From TMP-86 sp046347195 (GTDB lineage: Bacteria; Pseudomonadota; Gammaproteobacteria; Steroidobacterales; Steroidobacteraceae), in the NCBI GenBank assembly GCA_046347195.1, contig JAXMGQ010000008.1:59570-123569 (forward strand): 64,000 nt of DNA. The letters run 5' to 3'. A program made the translations under genes and the position numbers. Shown here piece after piece: positions 1 through 6,993 of the stretch (positions within the stretch are counted from its first letter, which is position 1; every line of letters starts with the position of its first letter). The notes beneath the pieces are model-generated. The model ran no database searches. It was not told where the DNA came from and saw nothing but the letters and a program-made list of their open reading frames with translations.

Positions 1-540
1 CCAGGGCGGCGGGCGATTCATCGCGCGGGCCAAGTCAAACCTTGGACCCGACGGCGGCGGCTTTCGCTACGACCTGCGCCAAGTCGAACTGCGAGAGCAT
101 CCGGGCATTTGGGCATCGGCCGTGATGTGGGGGAAATCGATCGAGGGCAGCGCGCGGGACATATTGGCACAAGCCGAATCTATCGAAGACGCGGACGCGC
201 TCTCAAGCCGATGAGGCCGGCGATTGGTTGCGTGACCTGTTGGCGACGGGCGCGGTCAAGGCAATGACGCCATGAAGAAAGCAGGCCGCCAGCATCTGCC
301 GACAAAGCGCTGCGGTCCGCACGTGAACGCCTCAACGTGAAGCCGAAAAAGTCAGCCTACAGCGGCGGGTGGATGTGGTCGTTACCCCTCGCCGAAGATG
401 CCCAAGGCTCCCAAGATGCCCAAGGCGCCCAGATTCAGAATGAGGGCATCTTGGGCATCTTCGATGGTCAGGGGCATCTTGGCGGCGGTAACGGCAAAGC
501 GGCCACCGTCCCAGAAGGTACCGACGGTGAGGTGTTCTGA
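1..540 (+). pseudogene. AAA-family ATPase (RepA-like) of an integrated element, 3' end, frameshifted
   Basis: The window opens inside a gene. Frame 2 reads RFIARAKSNLGPDGGGFRYDL and continues to SARDILAQAE, the conserved C-terminal part of RepA/AAA_25-type helicase-like ATPases carried by phages and integrative elements, and stops at 212-214. The winged-helix tail expected next is present but in other frames: DWLRDLLATGAVKAM around 225-265, then ALRSARERLNVKPKKS from about 308 and a run rich in Asp, Ala and Gln to the stop at 538-540. At least two frameshifts therefore separate three homologous pieces. The stop overlaps the start of the next gene (TGATG), as in intact elements. The N-terminal Walker region lies outside the window. 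Family assignment is by motif recognition; the frameshifts could be decay or read errors. Confidence 0.6.
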
Positions 541-875
541 TGGCCACATCGGCGCTGCTGAATGAACTGCGATCCGCCGGCCTGCGGGTGACTGCCGACG
601 GTGGGCGGCTGATTGTCACGCCAAAGGATCGGCTGACCGATGCCATGCAGGCTGCGATCCGCGCCGACAAGGTGCAATTGCTTGCCGACCTTCATGGGGA
701 AGCTGAGACGCCGTTGGACGATGAACGGCCGGCGCTGCAGGCACGCCGCCGAGAGCAAGTCCTAACGGCGCTCAAGTCACGGCCGGACATTCGATTTGCG
801 TACCTGGCCGAATCCACCCCGACAGGCGAGGGCCGAATCACGCTGGGCATCCGCGATGTGGGGACGGGCAGGTGA
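540..875 (+). CDS. TubC N-terminal docking-domain-like protein of the integrated element
   Basis: Short protein of 111 residues whose first 50 residues (LLNELRSAGLRVTADGGRLI, then a helix ending in KVQLLADL) match the small TubC_N-like fold often encoded directly after the AAA ATPase in phage and island modules. Its ATG overlaps the stop of the upstream frame (TGATG), so the two were translationally coupled. The role in such elements is not established. The C-terminus looks cut short: after residue 111 another frame continues with PADRYDPLAVMRLLDDVATG, which resembles the usual ending, so a frameshift near 870 is likely. Confidence 0.55.
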   Translation: MATSALLNELRSAGLRVTADGGRLIVTPKDRLTDAMQAAIRADKVQLLADLHGEAETPLDDERPALQARRREQVLTALKSRPDIRFAYLAESTPTGEGRITLGIRDVGTGR

Positions 876-949
876 TCATCCGGCGGATCGCTACGACCCC
901 CTTGCGGTAATGCGATTGCTCGATGACGTAGCAACCGGGCGCGGAGTAG

Positions 950-1757
950 ATGACGGAAGAAGAGACCGAACGGAAAACCCCGATGATTCCGGGGTCAACG
1001 ATGGCAAAGCCCGGTGAGGTCGCAAGCTATGTCACTATCGATGGGATCAAGAACTACGTCGTTGGCGCGCCAAAGCCTGAACCCCGCCTAAAGCAAGCGA
1101 TGGATTTCAAGCGCTACGCGGCTGAGGAAAGACGGCACCTGGGCTACGGTTATGAGGACGATCATGAGCACCTAGAGCTGGCAAAGGCATTTGAAGCAAG
1201 GGCGGCAGCACTCATCGAAGCCGACCAGGCCGCCCCGAATCGTGGGCGGCGAAGTCACGCGAACAGCCGACGACGACGGCAGTGTGGGAGGTGGCAAACA
1301 CCCTCAGGGACCCCGACCAAGCGGCAATCGAAGCGTCATTGGCACGTACCGACTTGCTCTACGACGGAAGCCGCGGCCGTGGTGGCGTTGGGGCTGGACC
1401 TGGCCAACAGCATCAGGCGGAAAACTCCTTGAAAGATGATGGCGCACCAGATTGCCAAGGCTCACGTGTTGGCCATGCGCACGATGGATCGAGCCTTGGA
1501 GATAAAGGCGCCGGCGGAATGAATACGACAACAAATTCAGTTCCCCCAACGCCGTCGAACTGGCCCGCTTGAGCGGCGCGGTAAGCCGGCTCATGCAGGC
1601 CAGTAACGACGCCATCAGCCTTCAAAAGCTGCGGCCAGGTTCGGCCCAAACGGTGACGGTGCGCCATGTCACCGTGGAGCAAGGCGGGCAAGCGGTGATC
1701 GGCAACGTGGCCGGGGGCGGCTCACGTAAGCGCCGATCCGGCCAGGAGGAAGCGAAA
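950..1757 (+). pseudogene. Phage/island-type protein of unknown function, multiply frameshifted
   Basis: Several frames must be joined to give one continuous protein: MTEEETERKTPMIPGSTMAKP from 950, EVANTLRDPDQAAIEASLAR near 1285-1345, VALGLDLANSI near 1380-1415, MMAHQIAKAHVLAMRTMDRA near 1437-1500, then RLSGAVSRLMQASNDAISLQ and QTVTVRHVTVEQGGQAVIGN up to about 1720. These blocks are in the order seen in a family found on prophages and integrative elements beside small HGG-motif proteins; its function is unknown. Four or so frame changes in 0.8 kb argue for a dead gene. The last frame runs without a stop into the next coding region, so the original stop has been lost or shifted. Confidence 0.5.
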
Positions 1758-2024
1758 ATGAACAGCAACCCCATGTACAAGGCTCGAGCCGCTCTGGCGC
1801 TGCATCCCCGCTGCGGAGCGCATAGTCGCCGGACTGGGCGGCCGTGCCGCAACCCGGCGATGCGAAATGGGCGCTGTCGGATGCATGGCGGTAGCAGCAC
1901 GGGTGCGCCGCGCGGAAAGAAGAACGGAGCATACCGGCACGGCCATCGTACGTTGGAAGCCCGGCGGAAGATGGTTGAACTGCGGACCGCCATCCGGGCG
2001 CTGCGGGAGCTGCTTGGCGACTAA
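1758..2024 (+). CDS. Small HGGxSTGAP-motif protein of the integrated element
   Basis: An 88-residue basic protein with Cys-rich start (CGAHSRRTGRPCRN) and the hallmark CRMHGGSSTGAPRGKKNGAY, followed by a helical Arg/Leu-rich tail. Proteins with this HGG-STGAP motif are common cargo of prophages and integrative elements and often sit next to phage terminase-like or unknown genes; a role in DNA binding is only a guess from the Cys/His pattern. The ATG at 1758 is chosen because AGGAGGA lies 7 bases upstream. The same frame is open upstream, but that part belongs to the preceding broken gene. Confidence 0.55.
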   Translation: MNSNPMYKARAALALHPRCGAHSRRTGRPCRNPAMRNGRCRMHGGSSTGAPRGKKNGAYRHGHRTLEARRKMVELRTAIRALRELLGD

Positions 2025-2089
2025 AGGATGGAATTGCCTTCGCGGCGACGGGCAATCATTGCGGCTGTGTTCATTCGAGCGGAAAGTCA

Positions 2090-2395
2090 TCAACCTGAGG
2101 CACCGACCGGATCGTTCGCCGCGGTGGCAATCCGTCGCACCTTGGCATGAAATCCCCGGCGCGCCTGCCACATATCGTAGTCGCCTTGCATGGCATGCCA
2201 CATGCCCGGCGTGGTTCCCAAGGCCTTAGAAAGCCGCAAGTCCATCTCCGGACTGATACCGGCGGCGCCGTTTAGAATGCGCGAAAGGGCGGCGCGCGTA
2301 ACGCCTAGGCTTTTCGCAGCCTCGGTGACGCTAACCTCGGCCAGCCATTCGCGCAGCGCAAGGCCAGGATGGGGAGGATTGTGCATATTGCTCAT
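2090..2395 (-). CDS. higA: HigA-family antitoxin
   Basis: About 101 residues starting MSNMHNPPHPGLALREWLAE. The helix-turn-helix VTEAAKSLGVTRAALSRILN and the following GISPEMDLRLSKALGTTPGM are characteristic of HigA/VapI-type antitoxins, which bind the partner toxin and repress their own promoter. The gene lies 13 bases after the toxin gene, in the toxin-first order typical of higBA. An upstream extension in frame exists but overlaps the toxin, so the ATG at 2395 is preferred; a second ATG lies three codons later. It is the complete antitoxin of the pair and should neutralise the adjacent RelE-fold toxin. Confidence 0.85.
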   Translation of the reverse strand: MSNMHNPPHPGLALREWLAEVSVTEAAKSLGVTRAALSRILNGAAGISPEMDLRLSKALGTTPGMWHAMQGDYDMWQARRGFHAKVRRIATAANDPVGASG

Positions 2396-2408
2396 GAGCG
2401 AATCTCCA

Positions 2409-2687
2409 TCAGTGGTAGTCCCGGTAGTCCACCAGCACCGCATCGGCCGCCTCGAAGCGAAAGGTCAGCCGGTAGTTCTCATCCACCCACACGGCCCAGT
2501 GGCCGGCCAGAGTTCCCTTCAGCGGGTGCAATCGCCAGCCCGGCGCGTTCATGTCCCTCGGTCCGCTGGCCCGATTCAACTGGGCGAGCTGCAGCCGTAG
2601 ACGCTTTGCGTGCTTGGGCTGTATCCCGCTGACCGTGCCTTTGCGAAAGAACGCCTCAAGTCCTGCATGGCGGAAGCTGCGAATCAC
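2409..2687 (-). CDS. higB: HigB-family toxin (RelE-fold mRNA interferase)
   Basis: 92 residues with the family pattern: MIRSFRHAGLEAFFRKG at the start, HAKRLRLQLAQLNRA, PRDMNAPGWRLHPLKG in the centre and YRLTFRFEAADAVLVDYRDY at the end. HigB toxins of this group cut mRNA on the ribosome and are neutralised by HigA. Length and motifs are complete. It starts at a GTG (2687) ten bases downstream of a palindromic operator. Located at the boundary of the decayed integrated element, which is a usual place for stabilising toxin-antitoxin modules; the neighbouring cargo is broken while this pair is intact. Confidence 0.85.
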   Translation of the reverse strand: MIRSFRHAGLEAFFRKGTVSGIQPKHAKRLRLQLAQLNRASGPRDMNAPGWRLHPLKGTLAGHWAVWVDENYRLTFRFEAADAVLVDYRDYH

Positions 2688-2697
2688 TCGATGAAGT

Positions 2698-2714
2698 GTA
2701 TAGCGGTACTATAC
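2698..2714. promoter_or_regulatory. Candidate higBA operator palindrome
   Basis: GTATAG-CGGTA-CTATAC: a perfect 6-bp inverted repeat with a 5-base spacer, ten bases upstream of the higB start codon. HigA-type antitoxins bind short AT-rich dyads over their own promoter, and the TATA-rich arms could also serve as the -10 element. Function is inferred from position and symmetry. Confidence 0.6.
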
Positions 2715-2858
2715 GGGACGCAATGGGATACCATGAGACTTACCGCACGGACCCGCCATTTGTGCGGCGCGATGACAGGAAGTGGCGGGGGGTAGATTTG
2801 GGGGTATGTTCAGCTCCGCACGCTGGAAATCACGGCGATTTTCGATGATTTCCAAAAG

Positions 2859-2881
2859 GTTCGATTCCGCGAGTCGCACCA
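2859..2881 (+). other. tRNA 3'-end-like sequence, possible attachment site
   Basis: GGTTCGATTCCGCGAGTCGC followed by ACCA reads like a T-loop (TTCGATT) through to the CCA end of a tRNA, but the bases 5' of it do not form a T-stem or the rest of a tRNA. Tyrosine-recombinase elements commonly duplicate exactly this part of a target tRNA at their far end. It lies between the decayed element and the bio pseudogenes, where an element edge would be expected. No integrase is visible in the window. Confidence 0.35.
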
Positions 2882-2937
2882 ACACCACTGCTGGAACTGG
2901 CCGCCCGCGCACGCCACGGCTGTCGCTGGATCTGTGA

Positions 2938-4182
2938 TCAACGTTCCAGTGTGTCCACCGCTTCCAGGATGAGGTCGTACACGCCCCGCAGTTCGGCCTG
3001 CGTGATGCAGTAGGGCGGCATCACATACAGCGTGTTGCCCAGCGGGCGCAGCAGCAGATCGCGGGCGCGGAAAAAAGCATGCAGGCGGGGACCCACCGAG
3101 GCGAGATATCCGGCATCGATCGATGCCAGGTCCAGCGCGGTGAGCGTGCCGCACTGGCGCGCATCGCGCACCCGCGGGTGATCGTGCAGCCGGCGCAGTT
3201 CCTCGGCTTGCCAGCGGCCGAGCGCGGCGATGCGTTCGGCCACGGGCTCGCGCTTCAGACTTCAGATTCGCCAGTGCCGCCGCGCATGCGGCGATAGGGT
3301 TGGCGTGAAAGGCCGAATGCCAGAAGGTGCGCTCACGGTCCGTGGAGTAGTGGGCCTCGAAGATTTCTGGCCGGCAGGCGGTAGCCAGTAGGGCAGGCCG
3401 CCGGTCAATCCTTGGAGGAACACAGGATGTCGAAATGCCGGCCTGCTCGCAGGCGAAGCGCGTGCGGTGCGGCCCCAGCCGTCAGCATCACCTCATCGGC
3501 GATGAACAGTACGTCGTGAGCCACGCAGATTTCGTGCATGCGTTGAAGTGTGGCGGCGGAGTACATGAGCATGCCGCCCGCGCCCAGCACCAGCAGTTTG
3601 AGCAGCAGCGCGGCCGTGTCCAGTGCACGGCAGGCTTGCTCAGCGCGTCTGGCGTTACCGATTCCCGCCTGGCTGCCGGGAACTGCAGGCTTTCCACCTG
3701 GAACAGCAACGGCTCGTAGGCGCGGGTAAAAACGCCGCGCGCACCCGCGACATGAGTACCCACGGTGTCGCCATGGTAGCCGTGTTTCAGTACGAGGAAG
3801 CGCGATGATGCAGGCTGGCGCGATGAACAGTAGCCCAACGCCATCTTGAGCGCGACTTCGACGCTGGTGGAGCCGCTGTCGAATAGAAAATGTGCGGCAG
3901 GCCCGGCGGCAACGCGTCCAGCGATACGCGCCAGCGTCTCGGCCAGCTCGTGAGCCGAATTCGGCGCGAAGATCACCTGATCCAGCGACTCGACTTGCCG
4001 GCGCACGGCTTCCACGATGGCGGGGTGGCAGTGACCATGCGTGATCACCCTGCCAGGGAGTAGATGGCATCGAGCACGCGCCGGCATCGCGCGTATGCAG
4101 GTACGCGCTCTCGGTGCGTACGACCTCGGGAAACTCCGCATGCAGCGCATGCTGCGAACGGATGCCAGACGGGAGAGGTCAC
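2938..4182 (-). pseudogene. bioA: bioA remnant (7,8-diaminopelargonate aminotransferase)
   Basis: Pieces of BioA, the PLP enzyme that converts KAPA to DAPA in biotin synthesis, occur in correct order but several frames. The start GTG ACC TCT CCC GTC TGG overlaps the bioF stop. One frame holds ITHGHCHPAIVEAVRRQVES and LVLKHGYHGDTVGTHVAGAR; another holds HEICVAHDVLFIADEV, ending at DILCSSKD where the base after the cofactor lysine region is missing; the last frame from about 3243 gives ALGRWQAEELRRLHDHPRVR and the normal C-terminus to 2938. At least four frame changes in 1.2 kb. No functional enzyme could be made, so biotin synthesis would need another bioA elsewhere. Confidence 0.75.
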
Positions 4183-5332
4183 GCCGGCAGTTCCTCGCGT
4201 TCGGCTGCCAGCGCCTCGACCAGGGCGTCGATGTCGCGCTCCATGGCATTGAGCGTGATGGACAGGCGGAGCCGAGCCGTACCCGCGGTACGGTGGGCGG
4301 GCGCACGGCGCGGATGTCGAAGCCGCGTTGTTACTGAGCGTGCGAAAGCGGCGAGCGCAGCACACAGCTGCATCATCGCCGATGATGAGGGGGCTGTATC
4401 TGCGAGCCGCTGAAGGCCGATGCTGGGCGACACGCGCGCCAGCCCCGCGGCGGCATGAGCCGCATCAGTTCAGCAGTTCGCCGTTCAGGTTCCTCGTGCA
4501 AGATGCGCAGTGACTCCGCCGCGGTACCGCCATCGGTGGCGACGGGGCAGTTGCAAAAATGAAGGCGCGCGCGCGGTTGACCGGGAAGTCGATGAGCAGG
4601 CGCGGTGCGGTGACCAGCGCCGGCGCCGAGGGCTGCTGCCGCAGGTGTGCAGCACGATGATGTTGTCGCGGCCCTCCAGTTCAGCGGCCAAGCGCAGCCC
4701 GTCGAGGCCGAACACACCCGTGGCACGGGCTCGTCGATGACGCGAACGCCTCATGCCGCTGCGCTCAGCCAGCATCGCCAGCAATTCGCGATCACCGTCC
4801 ATGCTGTACAGGCTTTTTTCCACCGCGATCCAGATGCGCCCGGTGCCGCCGGCGGCACGATATTCGCGGATACGGCTTTCCACCGCGTCACGTCGTTGTC
4901 GCCGCGCGGCAGGGCTGCGCGCGTCCCGCGCGCGCGCCCTCATTGGCGCTGGCGTGCAGCAGCTCATCGAGCACCAGCAGATCAATGCTGCGGGAAGCGT
5001 GAGCAGCAGCGCATGGTTGGCGGCATAACCGCTGCCGAAGTACAGCGCCGCTCGACGCCGAAGAACCGCGCCGCCGCCGCTTCCAGTTCCTCGTGTTCGG
5101 GTGCATTGCCGCGCAGCGGCCGTGAGCCGGTGGCGCCAACGGGTGTGCCGCGCGCCAGCGCCGCGGCCAGGGCCTCGCGCAGGCGGGCGCAACCCGCGAG
5201 GCCGAGGTAGTCGTTGGAGGAAAAATCCACGCCGCTGCGCGGCGCGAGGCTCCGCCGTCGCGATCGCGCGTCCAGCTCCTGCAGTTGTCGGCGGAAGGGC
5301 TCAAGCCCGGGGGATTCATGTGGCGGTGGCAA
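4179..5332 (-). pseudogene. bioF: bioF remnant (8-amino-7-oxononanoate synthase)
   Basis: Recognisable BioF blocks in several frames: GVDFSSNDYLGLAGCARLRE and GSRPLRGNAPEHEELEAAAA near the start, ALYFGSGYAANHALLLTLPA, EKSLYSMDGDRELLAMLAER, ATGVFGLDGLRLAAELEGRD, and the C-terminal LSITLNAMERDIDALVEALA ending at 4179. BioF condenses pimeloyl-ACP and alanine, and its product is the substrate of BioA encoded immediately downstream. Five or more frame changes are needed. Near the PLP lysine, where CGKALG is expected, the DNA reads as CGSSPR, so the catalytic lysine appears to be lost as well as the frame. The start is uncertain; the first open frame begins with TTG at 5332. Confidence 0.75.
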
Positions 5333-5374
5333 TGGTTGGTCCTGCGGATAGCGTTCATCCGCTTACGATGAAAT

Positions 5375-5577
5375 ATGGCTGAGCCAGTACGATGGACTAT
5401 TTCTGTCCCGAAGGAAACAGATGTCTCCTTACGAACCTATCTGGCGAAAGCCGGGTTGCGAAAGGGCGATCTCTCGGAGTTCGTTGCGGACGCCGTTCGG
5501 TGGCGGAAGAAATCGAAGATGCCGTCGAGAAGGCGCTCGCGGAGGTGCGTGCGGAGTGGTTCAGGAAGCCGATCTGA
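5375..5577 (+). pseudogene. Ribbon-helix-helix antitoxin remnant without its toxin
   Basis: The first 44 residues (MAEPVRWTISVPKETDVSLR, then LRKGDLSEFVADAVRWR) are the N-terminal RHH/CopG-like part of an antitoxin usually paired with a PIN-domain nuclease. A frame change then leads to VAEEIEDAVEKALAEVRAEW and FRKPI, the expected antitoxin tail. The stop overlaps an ATG (CTGATGCGGGTAATCG) that would start a PIN toxin (MRVI...), but that frame loses similarity after four residues and the MFS gene follows. The toxin has therefore been deleted. Function is inferred from motif pattern only. Confidence 0.5.
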
Positions 5578-5609
5578 TGCGGGTAATCGTTGGGTCAGTA
5601 GCAACGCAT

Positions 5610-6815
5610 TCAATGCATCCGGATGTCCCGTGCCTCGTGGCCGAGGGCAGCCAGCGTCGCAATGGAAATGGCGGCGGTTACCGCGATGCTCACGAGCGCA
5701 AACGGATAGTCACCGTTGCGTTCGGCGAGCGCAATCTGCAACACAGCGTTTGAGGAGGCGATCAGGTTGCCGAGCTGGTAGATGGTTCCGGGAAACGTCG
5801 CGCGTGCCTCGGGCGGGGATATCTCGTTCAAGTGCGCCGGAATGACGCCCCAGGCGCCCTGGACGCATGCCTGCATGAGGAATGCGCCCGTTGCAAGAGC
5901 GGCCATGGTGCCGGAATAGGCCCATAGATAGGCGGCGGGCAGCGACAGGATTGCGGCAACGACGATGGTGCGCCTGCGTCCTAGGGTCTGGCTCCAGGCG
6001 CCGAATACCCAGCCCCCGAGAATGGCGCCCAGATTGTAGATGACGGCGATGGTCCCGGTCTGTCTTGCATCGAATCCGTGATGAACCTGCAGGAACGTCG
6101 GATAGATATCCTGGGTCCCGTGCGAAAAGAAGTTGAATGCGGTCATCAACAGCGTGGTGTAGAGCGCGATCTTCCAGTGTGACCGCAACAGGCTGAAAAT
6201 CCGGCTGCGACTGGCCGTATCGCGATTCCAGGCCGGTGATTCGGGCACGGACCTGCGGATGTAGATGACCAGCAGTGCGGGGAGCGCTCCGACCATGAAG
6301 AGTCCGCGCCAGCCAACCAGGGGGAACAGCAACGCATAGGTGGCGGAAGCGAGCAGGTAGCCGGTCGGATAGCCTGATTGCAGCAATCCGGATACGACTC
6401 CGCGGGCGTCGGGGCGCACCGACTCCATCGTCAACGACGCGCCGATCCCCCATTCTCCTCCCATGGCGATCCCGAAGAGTGCCCGGATGACGAGGAAAGT
6501 CCAAAGGTCGGGTGCGAACGCTGTCGTGAATCCCAGGAATGAATAGAGTGCGACATCCAGCATCAGCACCGGTTTTCTGCCAAACCTGTCGGCGAGGCGG
6601 CCGAACAGCAGAGCGCCCAGCGGACGAAAGGCAAGTGTCAGGGTGATCGCGGCAGCCACCGTCTTCCTGCCGACGGCAAATTCCGCCGCAATGTCCTTCA
6701 GGACGAACACCAGCAGGAAGAAGTCGAAGGCATCGAGAGTCCAGCCGAGATAGCTGGCGAGTACCACGTTTTTCTGCGTCGATGTCCAGCCTCTCAAGGC
6801 GTTCGGTAGAAACAT
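5610..6815 (-). CDS. MFS transporter, sialate/lactate:H+ symporter (SHS-like) group
   Basis: A 401-residue major facilitator with 12 predicted membrane segments. The start (QKNVVLASYLGWTLDAFDFF) and the loop 2-3 signature GRLADRFGRKPVLMLDVALY match the metabolite:H+ symporter families that include lactate and sialate permeases, with a membrane-embedded Asp pair (LDAFD). It would import a small carboxylate across the inner membrane. GAGGGG lies just upstream of the ATG at 6815. It is transcribed divergently from the PQQ dehydrogenase, so uptake of an acid product of periplasmic oxidation is an attractive but unproven link. Substrate cannot be read from sequence. Confidence 0.8.
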   Translation of the reverse strand: MFLPNALRGWTSTQKNVVLASYLGWTLDAFDFFLLVFVLKDIAAEFAVGRKTVAAAITLTLAFRPLGALLFGRLADRFGRKPVLMLDVALYSFLGFTTAFAPDLWTFLVIRALFGIAMGGEWGIGASLTMESVRPDARGVVSGLLQSGYPTGYLLASATYALLFPLVGWRGLFMVGALPALLVIYIRRSVPESPAWNRDTASRSRIFSLLRSHWKIALYTTLLMTAFNFFSHGTQDIYPTFLQVHHGFDARQTGTIAVIYNLGAILGGWVFGAWSQTLGRRRTIVVAAILSLPAAYLWAYSGTMAALATGAFLMQACVQGAWGVIPAHLNEISPPEARATFPGTIYQLGNLIASSNAVLQIALAERNGDYPFALVSIAVTAAISIATLAALGHEARDIRMH

Positions 6816-6993
6816 GATCCCCTCAGGCGCGACACTACGGAATCGGCATTGTGACTAGCGTAATCTGTCCTGAGCTCGGTTGATTGCCTGGTTGCTGCCG
6901 GGGCGGTCGATGCGGACCTGCTGCTGATAGCCGCGGTCACCCCTGATGTAGAATCCCCCGCAGCGTCCCGGGGGTCTCTTCAGGGAGAACGAA

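Noticed and set aside
2859..2881. A complete tRNA gene at this place
   Set aside because: Only the T-loop to CCA part is present; no anticodon arm, D arm or matching acceptor strand upstream.
6950..6975. CCCCC...GGGGG hairpin before the PQQ dehydrogenase
   Set aside because: Short stem with imperfect pairing near the start codon; not convincing as terminator or riboswitch.
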